A stretch of DNA of 64,000 nucleotides from Vibrio sinus (GCF_023634645.1 NZ_JAMKMR010000009.1:1-64000); one strand, 5' to 3'. Positions 1 to 10,558 are shown, counted from the stretch's first letter. The notes: a model not told the origin generated them from the sequence alone. Numbers and translations are program-made.

Positions 1-20
1 ACCCAAGCCAACGCTTGGGT
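1..20 (-). terminator. Hairpin downstream of nspC
   Basis: ACCCAAGC and GCTTGGGT form an 8-bp stem with a CAAC loop, 22 bases past the nspC stop codon. It is placed as the terminator of the minus-strand norspermidine operon. The expected T-run lies beyond the window edge and cannot be checked. Confidence 0.6.
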
Positions 21-41
21 ATTTCTCAATCCTCACACCAA

Positions 42-1175
42 TTAGCTCACACTCCACTGTGACAACGAGCGCTTGAAATCAGAGTAGTCGAATTCATTTA
101 GCTTTTGTACTTCACCACTCGCACGACGACAATATATCGCTGGCATTTTTAAACCATTAAACCAATTGAGCTTTACCATGGTATATCCCGCACTATCCAT
201 CACATGCAGACGCTGACCAATTTCTAAAGGTTGCTCAAAGTTAGCGACACAAAATTGATCACCGGCAAGGCAAGAGCAAGAACCAATCACGTACTCGTGA
301 CTGCCACTCTCTGAAGCCTCTAAAATCGAAGCCGGTTCATCGTAAATCAAGGTGTCTAGTCGATGCGCTTCCGTTGCTGAGTCTACTATCGCGGTTTTCT
401 TTTCGTTTTCCACAATATCAACCACAGTCACTACCAAGTCTGTAGTTTTGGTAATAATCGCTTCACCCGGCTCTAGGTAGAGCTGAACTCCGTGCTTTTC
501 TGAAAACGCCTTAAGCGCAGCTCCTAGCTTTTCCAACTCATAGCCAGGCCAAGTAAAGAATACGCCACCGCCTAAGCTCACCCACTCCATCTTATCTAGA
601 TAAAGACCAAAGGTATCAGAGATATCATCGAGTAGAGCAATAAAAGAATCAGCGCTCTTATTTTCACAGTTCATGTGGAACATCACGCCGTCCAGCTGGT
701 CCATTAACTGAGGCTGAATCTTATCGGCATGAACGCCCAGACGAGAATACTTGCGCGCTGGATCAGCTAAATCTTGACCCGCACAGCTCACCCCCGGATT
801 CAAACGTAAACCTACCGATGCTTTGCCTTCGATTAAATGGCCATAAGCTTCCAGCTGTGATTGCGAGTTAAAAATCATCTTGTCACAGATATCCGCTACG
901 TCTAACACATCTTGCTTGCTGTAGCCCACGCTGTAAGCATGTGTTTCGCCGCCAAATGTTTCGTAGCCGAGTTTCACTTCGTAAGGGCCACTGCTTGTCG
1001 TGCCATCTAGGTATGGTTTGATAATGTCAAATACACCCCAAGTGGAAAAGCACTTGAGTGCTAACACTAATTTCACCCCAGATATTTCTTTAAGCTGCTT
1101 AGCCTTTTCTAAGTTATCTATCAGCTTTGCTTCATCAATCATGAAATAAGGGGTATTCAGTGACGCGTCTTGCAT
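42..1175 (-). CDS. nspC: Carboxynorspermidine decarboxylase NspC
   Basis: PLP-dependent fold-III decarboxylase that makes norspermidine from carboxynorspermidine, the last step of the Vibrio norspermidine pathway. In Vibrio, norspermidine feeds biofilm signalling. The sequence shows the PLP-lysine context LALKCFST (Lys41), a PGVSCAG segment, the [11 protein letters not shown] glycine loop and EPGEAI, in family order. An in-frame ATG exists 18 codons upstream, but starting at 1175 gives 377 aa, the family's usual length, and removes a non-conserved Cys-rich leader. It is the last gene of a three-gene minus-strand operon, 58 bases after the carboxynorspermidine dehydrogenase gene. The hairpin at 1-20 follows it. 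Confidence 0.95.
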   Translation of the reverse strand: MQDASLNTPYFMIDEAKLIDNLEKAKQLKEISGVKLVLALKCFSTWGVFDIIKPYLDGTTSSGPYEVKLGYETFGGETHAYSVGYSKQDVLDVADICDKMIFNSQSQLEAYGHLIEGKASVGLRLNPGVSCAGQDLADPARKYSRLGVHADKIQPQLMDQLDGVMFHMNCENKSADSFIALLDDISDTFGLYLDKMEWVSLGGGVFFTWPGYELEKLGAALKAFSEKHGVQLYLEPGEAIITKTTDLVVTVVDIVENEKKTAIVDSATEAHRLDTLIYDEPASILEASESGSHEYVIGSCSCLAGDQFCVANFEQPLEIGQRLHVMDSAGYTMVKLNWFNGLKMPAIYCRRASGEVQKLNEFDYSDFKRSLSQWSVS

Positions 1176-1233
1176 ATTGTTTACTCTATACATAAAACAA
1201 AGCCGATGTTCACACATCGGCCCTATCATTTTC

Positions 1234-2478
1234 TTATTTTAAGATTTTAATATCAGGTTGGCCGACTTCAAGTTCTTCAACATGCCAATCCAATCCAATT
1301 TCTGGCATTGTCTCAAGGAACGGGTCTGGGTCTAGCTGCTCCATATTGAATACGCCCGCATCAGCCCACTTGCCTCTGAAATATTGCAGAGCCGCCGTAA
1401 TAGCAGGTACACCAGTTGTGTAAGAAATAGCTTGGTGCTCAACATCTTGATACGCGACTTCGTGGTCAGCATTATTGTAGATAAATACACTACGCGCTTT
1501 GCCGTCTTTTTTACCTTGCACCCAAGTACCAATACAGGTCTTGCCTGTGTAACCAGGAGCTAAAGACGTCGGATCTGGCAACAAGGCTTTAAGAACATGC
1601 AGAGGTTGAACGACCGTACCATCATGCAAAGTCAGTGGGTCTGGGCTTAATAAGCCAATATCTTTCATGCAGTTGAAATAGTTTAGGTATTTATCACCGA
1701 ATCCCATCCAAAACTCGATACGTTTGGCTGGGATAAACTCTTGCATCGAGCGAACTTCATCGTGCGCCATGGAGTAAACTTTATGCTTACCAACCAATGG
1801 GAAATCGAACTCTAGCATACGAGAGTGACAAGGCACCTGTTTCCATTCGTTGTTTTCCCAATAGAATGAGTCGCCTTGAATTTCAAGCATATTGGTTTCT
1901 GGGTCAAAGTTAGTAGCAAACTTCTTACCATGGTCACCCGCGTTAACATCCATAACATCGATTGTATCGATCTCGTCAAACAAGTGTTTCACTGCATAAG
2001 CGGCGAATACACTCACTACACCAGGATCAAAGCCTGCGCCAAGGATACCCGTGATGCCAGCTTCAGCAAACTTCTCACGGTAACCCCATTGCCAATCATA
2101 CGCTTGAGGCACTTGTTGGCCTTCAGAGCAAAGATCAACGGCAACCGATGTGTCCAAGTAAGACACTTTTGCTTGGTAACAAGCTTCCATGATGCTGATA
2201 TTTACCCAAGGAGGACCTGCATTAATGACCAAATCTGGTTTTACTTCGTTGATCAACGCCACTAAAGCATCAACATCATCTGCGTTTACCGAGCGTGCTT
2301 CGAGTTTCTTCGTCGAGTCTTTTAAATTGTTGCGACCCTTAATTGACTCGATGATTTTTTCGCACTTGCTAATGGTACGAGAAGCCAGCGTAATATCACC
2401 CAACACATCGTTATTTTGCGCAGCTTTGTGTGCAACTACCCAGCCCACACCACCAGCACCGATCTGTAAAATTGCCAT
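1234..2478 (-). CDS. Carboxynorspermidine dehydrogenase (saccharopine dehydrogenase family)
   Basis: NAD(P)H-dependent enzyme that reductively condenses 1,3-diaminopropane with aspartate semialdehyde to give carboxynorspermidine, the substrate of NspC. The N-terminus has a Rossmann motif ([17 protein letters not shown], residues 2-18), followed by NAGPPWV and [15 protein letters not shown], which are typical of the saccharopine/carboxynorspermidine dehydrogenase family. Its 414 aa is normal length. AAGGAA lies just before the ATG. It sits 13 bases after the stop of the aminotransferase-decarboxylase fusion and 58 bases before the nspC start, so one transcript is likely. The same gene order occurs at the V. 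cholerae locus next to nhaA. Confidence 0.93.
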   Translation of the reverse strand: MAILQIGAGGVGWVVAHKAAQNNDVLGDITLASRTISKCEKIIESIKGRNNLKDSTKKLEARSVNADDVDALVALINEVKPDLVINAGPPWVNISIMEACYQAKVSYLDTSVAVDLCSEGQQVPQAYDWQWGYREKFAEAGITGILGAGFDPGVVSVFAAYAVKHLFDEIDTIDVMDVNAGDHGKKFATNFDPETNMLEIQGDSFYWENNEWKQVPCHSRMLEFDFPLVGKHKVYSMAHDEVRSMQEFIPAKRIEFWMGFGDKYLNYFNCMKDIGLLSPDPLTLHDGTVVQPLHVLKALLPDPTSLAPGYTGKTCIGTWVQGKKDGKARSVFIYNNADHEVAYQDVEHQAISYTTGVPAITAALQYFRGKWADAGVFNMEQLDPDPFLETMPEIGLDWHVEELEVGQPDIKILK

Positions 2479-2491
2479 TGTTTTAGTTCCT

Positions 2492-5371
2492 TTATTCAGC
2501 TAGCTCTAGCGCTAACGTAGTAATTTTTGATAATAGAGATTCAAAATCTGAAATCTTCAAACACGGATTAAGTATCGTCAACTTGAGAGCTGTGTGTCCG
2601 CTCACCGTCGTCTCACCCAGCACAGCGACACCTCTCGTTAAGGCTTCAATGCGTAATTTCTGATTGAGCTGGTCAATGTTTTCACTACCCGTAGCTCTAA
2701 ATAGCACGGTGGACAGTGATGGCTGTGCCAACAACTCTAAGTTTGGATGCACATCGACTAACTTAGCGACTGCTTGAGTTTGCTCTAACAAATGATCATA
2801 CATTTTACCCAGAGTTTTCGGCCCAACGTTTTGCATCGTCATAAAGACTTTTAGGGCGTCAAAACGCTTAGTTGTCGCAATGGACTTATCGACTAAATTT
2901 GGCAGCTCGTCATGTTCACGATTTAAGTAGTCAGCGTGATGCAATAAGAATTTAAAGTTCGCTTTGTCTTTAACCAATAAAGAGCCGCAGCTAATGGTTT
3001 GATAAAACAACTTATGGAAGTCCACGCTCACGGAGCTAGCGCGCTCAATACCATTTAAGCGATCTTTGTGCTGACTGAGAATCAATGCACCACCATAAGC
3101 GCCATCAACGTGCATCCACAAATCGTGCTTGTCGGCAACATCCGCGATGCTGGCAAGATCGTCAATCGCACCGTGATCCGTTGTACCCGCGGTACCAACA
3201 ATCGCAAACGGTATTAGGCCATTCGCCGTGGCTTCGCTGATGACATCATCAAGCTGCGCGACATCCATGCTGCCATCCATGTTGCAGTCCACAGTGAGAA
3301 TAGCTTTTTCACCCAGTCCCATCCAGGATGCTGATTTTTGCACAGTAAAGTGTGAGTTAGCCGAGCATATAATGCGCAATTTGTCGGCATAATCTGGCAA
3401 ACCCAGTTTTTGAACTGAGTGATTGCTAAGCTTATCGGCTGCCCAATCTCTTGCTAGCATCAAGCCCATTTGGTTACTCTGCGTACCACCACTGGTAAAG
3501 ATGCCATCAGCCTGATTGCCTAAGTCGTATTTTCCACATAGCCAATCAATCACTTTTTGCTCAACGTAAGTCGCAGAAGACGCTTGGTCCCAAGAGTCCA
3601 TAGATTGGTTAAGCGCTGCAATCATAGCTTCAGCTGCGACCGCTGGCATCAAAGGAGGCGTATGCAAATGAGCTATACAATCTGGGTGCTGAACAATAAT
3701 TGAATTTTTTGCGACAAGCTCAGCAGCATCTGATACAACTTCGGTTAACGATGCATTTCGGTTGTCTAAATTGACCGCATGAATAGCCTGTTCCAACTTT
3801 TGTGGATCCATACCAGAATAAGGCGTGCTTACGCTTTCAAACACTTCTTTTAGAGCTTGAGTGGTATGGTTCATCACCTTTGCGAACTCATCACTGCCAA
3901 ACTCTCCAGTGTGGATGAAGTGCTTATCCCACTGACTATCGCTTTCGGCGTTTTCAACCGCTCCACCCGCTGCGATGATCGCCTCTTCTAGCACTTTCAA
4001 CGCAAAATCGACTTGCTCAAAAGAAATAATAAGTGGCGGTAAAAAGCGAATAACTGAGCCATCACGTCCGCCCTTTTCAACCATTAGGCCACGCTCAAGC
4101 GCTGCACGCTGGATCGCCAATGTTAACTCGCCATCAGATTGCGGCTCACCAAATTTGTTACGCTCACCTGTTGGGTTGCAAACCTCAACACCAAGCATCA
4201 AGCCTTTGCCTCGAACATCGGCGATACAGCTCACACGCTCTTGGATTCGTTCTAAGCCAATACGTAAATACTGACCAGCCGCTTTCGCATGATCGACAAG
4301 GTTATCTCGCTGGATAATTTCGAGCGCTTTTGCGCCTGAGACCATCGCTAGTTGATTCCCACGGAATGTCCCTGTGTGCTCGCCCGCTTTCCAAGTATCG
4401 ATGTCTTTTTTAAACACCAATAGTGACATGGGTAGGCCACCGCCAATAGCTTTAGACAAGCATAAGATGTCAGGAGAAATACCAGATTCTTCAAACGCAA
4501 AGCGATGTCCGGATTTACCCACACCACATTGAATTTCATCAAAAATAAGTAAGATACCGTGCTCGTCGCAGATACGACGCAGCTCTTTCAACCAGAATGC
4601 TGGGGCAGGGATTACGCCTCCTTCTCCCTGAATAGGTTCGACGATCATAGCAGCAGGTTTCATGATCCCCGCTTCATCATCGGCAAGAAGGCGCTCTATA
4701 TAACGGATGTTTGCTTTCGCTCCCGCTTCGCCACCTAAACCAAATGGACAGCGTAAGTCATAAGGGAAAGGCATAAAATGCACGTCAGACATCAAGCCAG
4801 TGCGACGCTCTTTCGTACCCAGGTTGCCCATCATGCCCATGGTGCCATTGGTCATACCATGGTACGCGCCACGGAAAGCGAACATAGTGTTACGGCCTGT
4901 GGTTTGCTTGGCTAACTTGATGGCAGCTTCAACGGCATCTGCGCCGGAGGGACCACAAAACTGAATCGCAGAATTGGTAGCAAACTCTTCAGGTAAAAAC
5001 GCCTTTACGCTTTTAATAAACGTATCTTTCGCTTTGGTTGTGATATCAAGCGTTTGATATGGTAGACCTGAGTCTAACTGCTCTTTTAGTGCTTGATTGA
5101 TTTCTGGATGGTTGTAGCCAAGCGCCAATGTACCAGCACCAGCCAAACAATCCAAAAAGATTTGCCCACGTGTGTCTTCCACAAGTGCCCCATGCGCTCG
5201 CTTGATAGCAATTGGAAGTCGGCGAGGATAAGAACGCACCTCAGATTCGTGCTCTTCTTGATCCAATAATGTTTGATCTGGCGTTAAGTCGTAGAGACCT
5301 TCTACAACCGGCACATCAGTAGAGAAATTGGTTGTGATATTGTTTTGATCAACTTCAAAAACTGTGCTCAT
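2492..5371 (-). CDS. L-2,4-diaminobutyrate aminotransferase / decarboxylase fusion
   Basis: Bifunctional PLP enzyme of 959 aa that starts norspermidine synthesis. The N-terminal half (about 1-470) is a class III aminotransferase converting aspartate semialdehyde to 2,4-diaminobutyrate. It shows CGPSGADAVEAA, IFDEIQCGVGKSG (Asp278) and the PLP lysine in CLSKAIGGGLP (Lys307). The C-terminal half (about 490-959) is a group II decarboxylase making 1,3-diaminopropane, with TSGGTQSNQMGLMLARD, HVDGAYGG and the PLP lysine in SVDFHKLFYQ (Lys787). The two enzymes are separate proteins in many bacteria; the fusion is characteristic of Vibrio. AAGGT precedes the ATG. A long folded leader (see 5603-5696) lies upstream and probably controls the operon. 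Confidence 0.95.
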   Translation of the reverse strand: MSTVFEVDQNNITTNFSTDVPVVEGLYDLTPDQTLLDQEEHESEVRSYPRRLPIAIKRAHGALVEDTRGQIFLDCLAGAGTLALGYNHPEINQALKEQLDSGLPYQTLDITTKAKDTFIKSVKAFLPEEFATNSAIQFCGPSGADAVEAAIKLAKQTTGRNTMFAFRGAYHGMTNGTMGMMGNLGTKERRTGLMSDVHFMPFPYDLRCPFGLGGEAGAKANIRYIERLLADDEAGIMKPAAMIVEPIQGEGGVIPAPAFWLKELRRICDEHGILLIFDEIQCGVGKSGHRFAFEESGISPDILCLSKAIGGGLPMSLLVFKKDIDTWKAGEHTGTFRGNQLAMVSGAKALEIIQRDNLVDHAKAAGQYLRIGLERIQERVSCIADVRGKGLMLGVEVCNPTGERNKFGEPQSDGELTLAIQRAALERGLMVEKGGRDGSVIRFLPPLIISFEQVDFALKVLEEAIIAAGGAVENAESDSQWDKHFIHTGEFGSDEFAKVMNHTTQALKEVFESVSTPYSGMDPQKLEQAIHAVNLDNRNASLTEVVSDAAELVAKNSIIVQHPDCIAHLHTPPLMPAVAAEAMIAALNQSMDSWDQASSATYVEQKVIDWLCGKYDLGNQADGIFTSGGTQSNQMGLMLARDWAADKLSNHSVQKLGLPDYADKLRIICSANSHFTVQKSASWMGLGEKAILTVDCNMDGSMDVAQLDDVISEATANGLIPFAIVGTAGTTDHGAIDDLASIADVADKHDLWMHVDGAYGGALILSQHKDRLNGIERASSVSVDFHKLFYQTISCGSLLVKDKANFKFLLHHADYLNREHDELPNLVDKSIATTKRFDALKVFMTMQNVGPKTLGKMYDHLLEQTQAVAKLVDVHPNLELLAQPSLSTVLFRATGSENIDQLNQKLRIEALTRGVAVLGETTVSGHTALKLTILNPCLKISDFESLLSKITTLALELAE

Positions 5372-5482
5372 TTTGAATACCTTGATAAATCAAATGATTA
5401 AATTACTTACACACGTTAATTCATGGTAATTTAGTGTGGAAAATGCAAAAGCTTCCGAGATACAAGTACGTACCTGGAATAG

Positions 5483-5500
5483 ATCACCTAAGCGGGTGAT
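5483..5500 (-). promoter_or_regulatory. Small hairpin in the leader of the norspermidine operon
   Basis: ATCACC and GGTGAT pair around a 6-base loop, between the structured RNA at 5603-5696 and the fusion gene start. No T-run follows, so it is not a typical terminator. It could be part of the expression platform of the upstream RNA. The remainder of 5372-5600 shows no other element I can support. Confidence 0.35.
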
Positions 5501-5602
5501 ATCAAAGAAGTCTTAGTTTCAAGGTTCAGTAATACTACTGGTTTGATGCACTGGGCAACGAGGAAGTAGGACGCTGATTATTGTGTGTAAGTTAAATTGT
5601 TT

Positions 5603-5696
5603 CACTGTTGGGTTTCCCATTTACGTGTCGCTTCATGCGACATATAGTATCCCGTCTATCGCCTAAAGATTTGGGCGATACCTACCCTACGCAGCG
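5603..5696 (-). ncRNA. Structured cis-regulatory leader, DABA-DC-AT-type motif candidate
   Basis: Read on the minus strand, this segment folds into a closed multi-branch structure. The outer helix pairs CGCTG (5692-5696) with CAGTG (5603-5607, one G-U), then GGGT (5684-5687) with ACCC (5610-5613). Inside are two hairpins: TATCGCC/GGCGATA (5674-5680 with 5657-5663) and TGTCGC/GCGACA (5637-5642 with 5626-5631). A conserved RNA named the DABA-DC-AT motif has been described upstream of diaminobutyrate decarboxylase/aminotransferase genes in Vibrionales; position and neighbour match. I could not run the covariance model, so the family name is an inference, while the helices are directly visible. 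Extra paired elements may extend to about 5770. Confidence 0.6.
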
Positions 5697-5849
5697 TCAC
5701 AATCAGCCTGAATGGTCACTGCGCGTATCCCCCAGAATTGCGGAAAATTTACCGTCTCCGAGATTGCGCGAGAAATTATCATAAAATAACGCTGTATGGC
5801 AATACTTTTTCATATCTAAAACTGACTTTTTCTGCCGCTAAAATGTGAA

Positions 5850-5872
5850 AGGGCAAGCTCAAAGCCTGCCCT
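5850..5872. terminator. Hairpin after nhaA
   Basis: GGGCAAGC and GCCTGCCC form a GC-rich stem in the 20-50 bases after the nhaA stop. A run of T follows on the plus strand (TTGTTTTTA) and only TTTCAC on the minus strand. It separates nhaA from the norspermidine leader. Confidence 0.6.
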
Positions 5873-5892
5873 TGTTTTTATAAAATTCCCGA

Positions 5893-7062
5893 TTAATTTT
5901 CTTGCGGCTGCTCTTGTGACTTAATTCTCGGCAGTGAGCAACTAAGTAAAACATAACCAATGATCGCGGCTGTTGTGGAGCCTATTAGGATTCCAAGTCG
6001 CGCGTAAGTGTCAAACTCTAGGTTATTCGGCCCAAACGCCAGGGAAGATATGAATATCGACATGGTGAAGCCGATTCCACATAATACTGACACAGCGAAT
6101 ATTTGTTTGAAGTTCACGCCTTCTGGAAGTTTGGCAAATCCCATTTTTACCGCTGCGTAACTAAAGCTAAATACACCAAGGGGTTTACCAACCAACAAGC
6201 CTAATGCAACACCCATAGGCAACATGGAGGTTAATCCAGCAACGTCCACACCTTGTAACGAGATACCTGCATTGGCAAACGCAAACAATGGCAAAATACC
6301 AAATGCGACGTATTTATGTAGCGAGTGTTCCATGTGCTTCAATGGCGAGTAATCACTCTTTGGATCTTTCAGTGGAATGGCAAAGCCAATGACCACCCCG
6401 GCAAGCGTTGCGTGTACGCCAGATTTCAGTACTGCAGCCCACAAAATAATACCTACGATCATATAAGGCGTTAATTTAGTGACGTTCTTTGAGTTCAAGT
6501 AGAAGAGTATTCCGGTCATCACAAAGCCAACAACCAGCGCAAGCGTTGATAAGTCACTGCTATAAAACAGAGCAATGATAACGACAACGCCCAAATCGTC
6601 GATGATGGCCAGCGCAAGCAAGAATACTTTTAGGGCCACGGGTACTCGACTGCCTAGCAAAGCCATGATGCCCAGGGCAAACGCGATGTCGGTTGCAGCG
6701 GGAATGGCCCAACCTTGAATCGCATCCGGATTATTTAGGTTAAACAACACGTAAATTAATGCAGGAGCCGCCATACCACCCACTGCTGCGATGGCCGGGA
6801 AGATAGCGGTTTCTCTTGATTTTAGTGCGCCCTCTAAAAGCTCACGTTTCACTTCTAAACCAATCAACAAAAAAAACACTGCCATCAATCCATCATTGAT
6901 CCAGTGCGAGAGAGACATACCAAAAACGTAAGTATGTAAGAATGCTTGATATCCATCATTTAGGGGGGAATTAGCAATGACCATGGCTATTGCTGCAGCA
7001 ATGACAAGTAGAATGCCGCCAGCAGATTCCATTTTGAAAAAATCACGAATCATATCACTCAT
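5893..7062 (-). CDS. nhaA: Na+/H+ antiporter NhaA
   Basis: Inner-membrane electrogenic sodium/proton antiporter for sodium and alkaline pH homeostasis. The 389-aa protein has about 12 hydrophobic segments and the family signatures [17 protein letters not shown] (Asp125) and [19 protein letters not shown], with the paired ion-binding aspartates at 155-156. Length and order match NhaA throughout. It is transcribed alone, ending at the hairpin 5850-5872. It sits directly upstream of the norspermidine operon, as in V. cholerae. Confidence 0.97.
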   Translation of the reverse strand: MSDMIRDFFKMESAGGILLVIAAAIAMVIANSPLNDGYQAFLHTYVFGMSLSHWINDGLMAVFFLLIGLEVKRELLEGALKSRETAIFPAIAAVGGMAAPALIYVLFNLNNPDAIQGWAIPAATDIAFALGIMALLGSRVPVALKVFLLALAIIDDLGVVVIIALFYSSDLSTLALVVGFVMTGILFYLNSKNVTKLTPYMIVGIILWAAVLKSGVHATLAGVVIGFAIPLKDPKSDYSPLKHMEHSLHKYVAFGILPLFAFANAGISLQGVDVAGLTSMLPMGVALGLLVGKPLGVFSFSYAAVKMGFAKLPEGVNFKQIFAVSVLCGIGFTMSIFISSLAFGPNNLEFDTYARLGILIGSTTAAIIGYVLLSCSLPRIKSQEQPQEN

Positions 7063-7431
7063 ATATTGCCCTTGTCTTTTTATCTATACCAACTGTTATG
7101 AAAGAATATCATTGAGTGTAATACCTTCCCAAACTAAGGAAAAATCGCTTGTATTGATGATTATTGTAGGTTTTTCCGATAAATAGAATCGTTACCTAAC
7201 CATAATTCAATACTAAATTAATAGCATACATCTATGAACATTATCCAATTGAATTTGAATAATTTCATGCACTTCACAGAGAGAATATAGTTGATGAGTT
7301 GAAAAAGCCGAAATCTCTAGGAGATTGAAGAACAAAAAATGAGGCATTAGAAGGGTAAAATACCTCAACAGTGGCTGAGGTATTTGTTTTTTCATCTAGA
7401 TAATGATCAACTTTACCAATGGTAAGTCATA
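7063..7431. other. Intergenic region nhaA / ABC permease
   Basis: This 369-base AT-rich stretch holds the nhaA promoter region on its right-hand side in minus-strand terms and the terminator at 7359-7384. A 60-codon open frame on the minus strand here has no recognisable family or ribosome-binding site and overlaps the terminator, so it is not called. Confidence 0.5.
7359..7384 (-). terminator. Rho-independent terminator of the ABC exporter operon
   Basis: AATACCTCA and TGAGGTATT form a 9-bp perfect stem with an 8-base loop about 50 bases after the permease stop codon, followed on the minus strand by TTTTA. Confidence 0.75.
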
Positions 7432-9906
7432 CTAAATCGCGTCTTTGAGCAGCTTCATAGGCGTGTTGCGTATCATCCTTAAAACAGGAATTGCTCCGGC
7501 TACCATCAAAGAAAGCATCACTGTCACAATCGTCAATAAATACTGCGAAGGGATAAACTGCAGCTGCATCGTCCAACCAAAAGATTGCTCAATGACGATA
7601 TTGACAATAAAGTGAGCCAAAGCCAGCCCTAAAGGCATCGCGATCAAAATGGATAAGGCTCCAAAGCAAAGCAATTGCAGCCCTCCTATGAGGATAATTT
7701 CTCGCCCAGAGACGCCAAAACAGCGCAACAATGAGATATGTCGTTGCCTTGACACTTCACCTGCCAATGTGGCAAAGAACACGCCTAAAATCGCGATGAC
7801 TAAAGTAATGTGCCCCAGTGTGTCCGCCACTTCAAACGTGCGATCAAACAAGCTCATCGTCTTTTTATGAATGCTCTTGTTATCGAACACTCGCCCATCG
7901 CTAAAGTGATATTTCGCCTCAATATTGCGCTCAACAAGTTTTGGATTCGCCCACGGCGGAAGCTTCAAGCCAAGAGACACGCTCCCTGTACCTGCAAAGG
8001 CATTTAACCAATTTGCTTTTGATATCAGCACTTGGTTATAAGGATTACCGTAATCGTAGTATATTCCAACTACATTCCAGTCGTTTCCTAAAGCACTTTG
8101 TAGATTGATTTTTTCACCAACGTCAATATCGAGCTTATTCGCCATGGATTCACTGATTAAAATGGATTTACCCGTCTGTAGGCTTTGCCAGAAGTTCGGT
8201 AACGTTTGTTTTAAAGGAATCGACTTCAGCTCGCCTTTAGAAAACCCTGTGCTCACCACTTGCAGCGGCCCTGAAGATGTGAGGATCTCTTTTGTCCAAC
8301 GCTGCCATACCTGAGATATTTCCGGCTGCTTTTCTAACCAGGTCATCATTTTATCCGCACTTCCTGAATCTGGATAAACGTAAAGATCAGCGGCTAAGCG
8401 CTGCGACAACCAGTTATCAGTGGTATGGCGAAAACTGCCTACCGTTGTTTCGACACCAACATTAGCCGCAACCGCTAGCATGAACGCCATCGTCGCCACA
8501 CCACGGTAGCTCATACTTGCAGCCGCATCAGAGAAAAACCAACGGACTTTTACCGAGCGCAAAGTATGGGAAAGGTAAGTAAATAGCTTCCATATTATAA
8601 ACGGTGTAAACATAGCGACACTCACGAGTGTGAGTACGATAATCGCCAAGCCAGTATGTTCCGTTTTAGGTGCTTCATACAACACAAAAGCAATCAGGGA
8701 GAACATAATCGCTAGCAAAGTTTGAATCGCAAACTCAATGCTTGCAAACCTTACCAGTGATAAACGTTTTGCCAATCGGATGGGCTGAGCTCTTAATAGA
8801 CGCACAGCAGGCCATATACAGGCTAGCAATGCTCCGGCGATCGTCATATATAAGCTGATGTAGCTTGATTGCCAACTCCAACTACTAAGAATGTTACCAC
8901 TGTAGATAAAGCCGATATTTTGCGAGACACTAGGGATCATGTAATAGGCTAAAAACATGCCTAAAAAGTTGCCGCAAATCCAACTGACGAGTATTAAAAC
9001 AAAGAGCTCAATGAGTAACGCTTGGACAAGTTGCCAGCCAGAGACACCTGTTTGCCTTAGAATCCCAACTAAACGCTGACGCTGCGCCATGGACAGTGAC
9101 ATGGCTTGATAAAAAATAAACAAACCCACCAAGAAAGACAGCATGCCAACCGCGGTCAAGTTCATATGGAATGCTTTAGTGATGGATTCAAGCTCGCTGC
9201 GAGAATTTCGTGACAGCACCAAACCAGATGGCAGCATTTTTTTCAACACAAAGGCTTTATCCGGCTGCATATCCCCGCAAGCGATTTGGGATACTCCACC
9301 ACCATTGTCTACGGTGTTAAATACCATCGGATTGGTGATCACTTCATTGCTATCTAACCCACCCCAGTTATCGATAACAACCGGCCCTACTTTTTTGCCA
9401 TTAAGAACAGAAAGGTAGCTACCATTGACTAGCCCCATACGCTTTGCGAAGCTCGAGCTAACAATAATAGGGGAATGAGAGCCGCTACTAAATTTGTATA
9501 AGCGTTCAGCTATCGTCACTTCTCGAACTGGAATGGTAATTCTGGGGTCGATGCCAACAAAAGTAACTGTCTTTTGGTTTAGACCGTTATCTATTTTTGT
9601 CCCCTCGCCCACCGTACTAAGTGGCACCTGTTTGAACGGCACACATTGAGTAAAGCCTTCATGTTGCAACTTAGTATAGAAGTCATAAGGAATCGCATCT
9701 GACGGCGTCTTCGCACGCACTTTATACGGCAGTGGATCCGTTAAAACCTGTTCACCGGATTCACTGTTTTGTCGTACGTGTTTGCTGATCGATGTGACAC
9801 CCACAAGCAAAGACACCCCAAGAGTGAGGCCAAGCCACACCAATAAAAGCTGAAAGGGGTAACGGCGATAATGGCCAAGTAGTGCTTTAACTATGGGCCA
9901 TAACAT
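7432..9906 (-). CDS. FtsX-type ABC transporter permease
   Basis: Membrane subunit of a MacB/LolCE-like ABC exporter, 824 aa from the chosen start. It shows the duplicated layout of large FtsX-domain permeases: one N-terminal membrane segment, a periplasmic domain (about 45-240), a three-helix block near 250-370, further helices near 395-480, a second periplasmic domain and a final three-helix FtsX block at the C-terminus (GHITLVIAILGVFFATLAGE onward). The ORF extends 23 codons upstream, but the ATG at 9906 has AGGGGG nine bases ahead and starts with the conserved cytoplasmic MLWPIVKALLGHYRRYP. It overlaps the ATPase gene end by 20 bases, implying coupled translation. Substrate unknown; lipoprotein, lipid or peptide export are all possible. 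Confidence 0.85.
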   Translation of the reverse strand: MLWPIVKALLGHYRRYPFQLLLVWLGLTLGVSLLVGVTSISKHVRQNSESGEQVLTDPLPYKVRAKTPSDAIPYDFYTKLQHEGFTQCVPFKQVPLSTVGEGTKIDNGLNQKTVTFVGIDPRITIPVREVTIAERLYKFSSGSHSPIIVSSSFAKRMGLVNGSYLSVLNGKKVGPVVIDNWGGLDSNEVITNPMVFNTVDNGGGVSQIACGDMQPDKAFVLKKMLPSGLVLSRNSRSELESITKAFHMNLTAVGMLSFLVGLFIFYQAMSLSMAQRQRLVGILRQTGVSGWQLVQALLIELFVLILVSWICGNFLGMFLAYYMIPSVSQNIGFIYSGNILSSWSWQSSYISLYMTIAGALLACIWPAVRLLRAQPIRLAKRLSLVRFASIEFAIQTLLAIMFSLIAFVLYEAPKTEHTGLAIIVLTLVSVAMFTPFIIWKLFTYLSHTLRSVKVRWFFSDAAASMSYRGVATMAFMLAVAANVGVETTVGSFRHTTDNWLSQRLAADLYVYPDSGSADKMMTWLEKQPEISQVWQRWTKEILTSSGPLQVVSTGFSKGELKSIPLKQTLPNFWQSLQTGKSILISESMANKLDIDVGEKINLQSALGNDWNVVGIYYDYGNPYNQVLISKANWLNAFAGTGSVSLGLKLPPWANPKLVERNIEAKYHFSDGRVFDNKSIHKKTMSLFDRTFEVADTLGHITLVIAILGVFFATLAGEVSRQRHISLLRCFGVSGREIILIGGLQLLCFGALSILIAMPLGLALAHFIVNIVIEQSFGWTMQLQFIPSQYLLTIVTVMLSLMVAGAIPVLRMIRNTPMKLLKDAI

Positions 9907-10558
9907 GTAATACGCCCCCCTGAAGGCGTATACGCCCTTGCATATGCATAGCGACTTTTTCACTGTGGGTGACAAGTAATAAAGTACACTTGAGTTGGCG
10001 CGTTAGGCTGGTCAATAATCTCATGACGGCTTCTGCGTTTCGCTCATCGAGGCTGCCCGTTGGCTCATCAGCCAATAGAATTTTAGGCTCCATGTACAGA
10101 GCTCGAGCAATGGCAGCTCTCTGCTGTTGGCCCCCAGAAACCTCTTCAGGAAAGCGATTTAACAACGGCATAAGATCAAGAATAGACAGAATTTGACGCC
10201 ACAACTCTTTGTTTTCTGGAAGGCCCTTCAGTTGGCGGCAAAATCGAATGTTGTCTTCAATGGTTAGAGTAGGAAGAAGATTATATTGCTGAAAAATAAG
10301 GCCAATGTTACCTCGTCGGTAAGCCGTTCTCTTGCTTTCTTTTGCGGTATGCATGGAGAAGCCAGGAAACAATATTTCTCCGGTATCAGCGGTATCTAGG
10401 CCAGCAATCAGGTTTAAAAGAGTGCTCTTTCCTGATCCACTTTCGCCCATTAAAGCAACTTGCTCTCCCTGTGATAATGACAGCTCAGCACCTTGTAAAA
10501 TTGGATGAAATTCTCCACCATCTAAATAACCTTTACACAGGTCAGTAAGCTGTAACAT
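9887..10558 (-). CDS. LolD/MacB-type ABC transporter ATP-binding protein
   Basis: Cytoplasmic ATPase partner of the overlapping FtsX-type permease. The 223-aa protein carries Walker A GESGSGKSTL (about 37-46), the signature SGGQQQRAAIARA and Walker B ILLADEPTGSLDERN followed by the LLVTHS switch region, all intact. The TGSLD form is typical of the LolD/MacB subgroup, which powers periplasmic lipid or lipoprotein movement rather than import. No periplasmic adaptor or TolC-like gene is adjacent. It is the first gene of a two-gene minus-strand operon. Confidence 0.9.
   Translation of the reverse strand: MLQLTDLCKGYLDGGEFHPILQGAELSLSQGEQVALMGESGSGKSTLLNLIAGLDTADTGEILFPGFSMHTAKESKRTAYRRGNIGLIFQQYNLLPTLTIEDNIRFCRQLKGLPENKELWRQILSILDLMPLLNRFPEEVSGGQQQRAAIARALYMEPKILLADEPTGSLDERNAEAVMRLLTSLTRQLKCTLLLVTHSEKVAMHMQGRIRLQGGVLHVMAHS

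Noticed and set aside
5603..5770. Lysine or c-di-GMP riboswitch upstream of the norspermidine operon
   Set aside because: The conserved bases of the lysine and GEMM aptamers are not present. The visible helices and the neighbouring gene fit the DABA-DC-AT motif better.
7213..7395. 60-codon minus-strand frame between nhaA and the ABC permease
   Set aside because: It contains the exporter terminator and no ribosome-binding site or family match.
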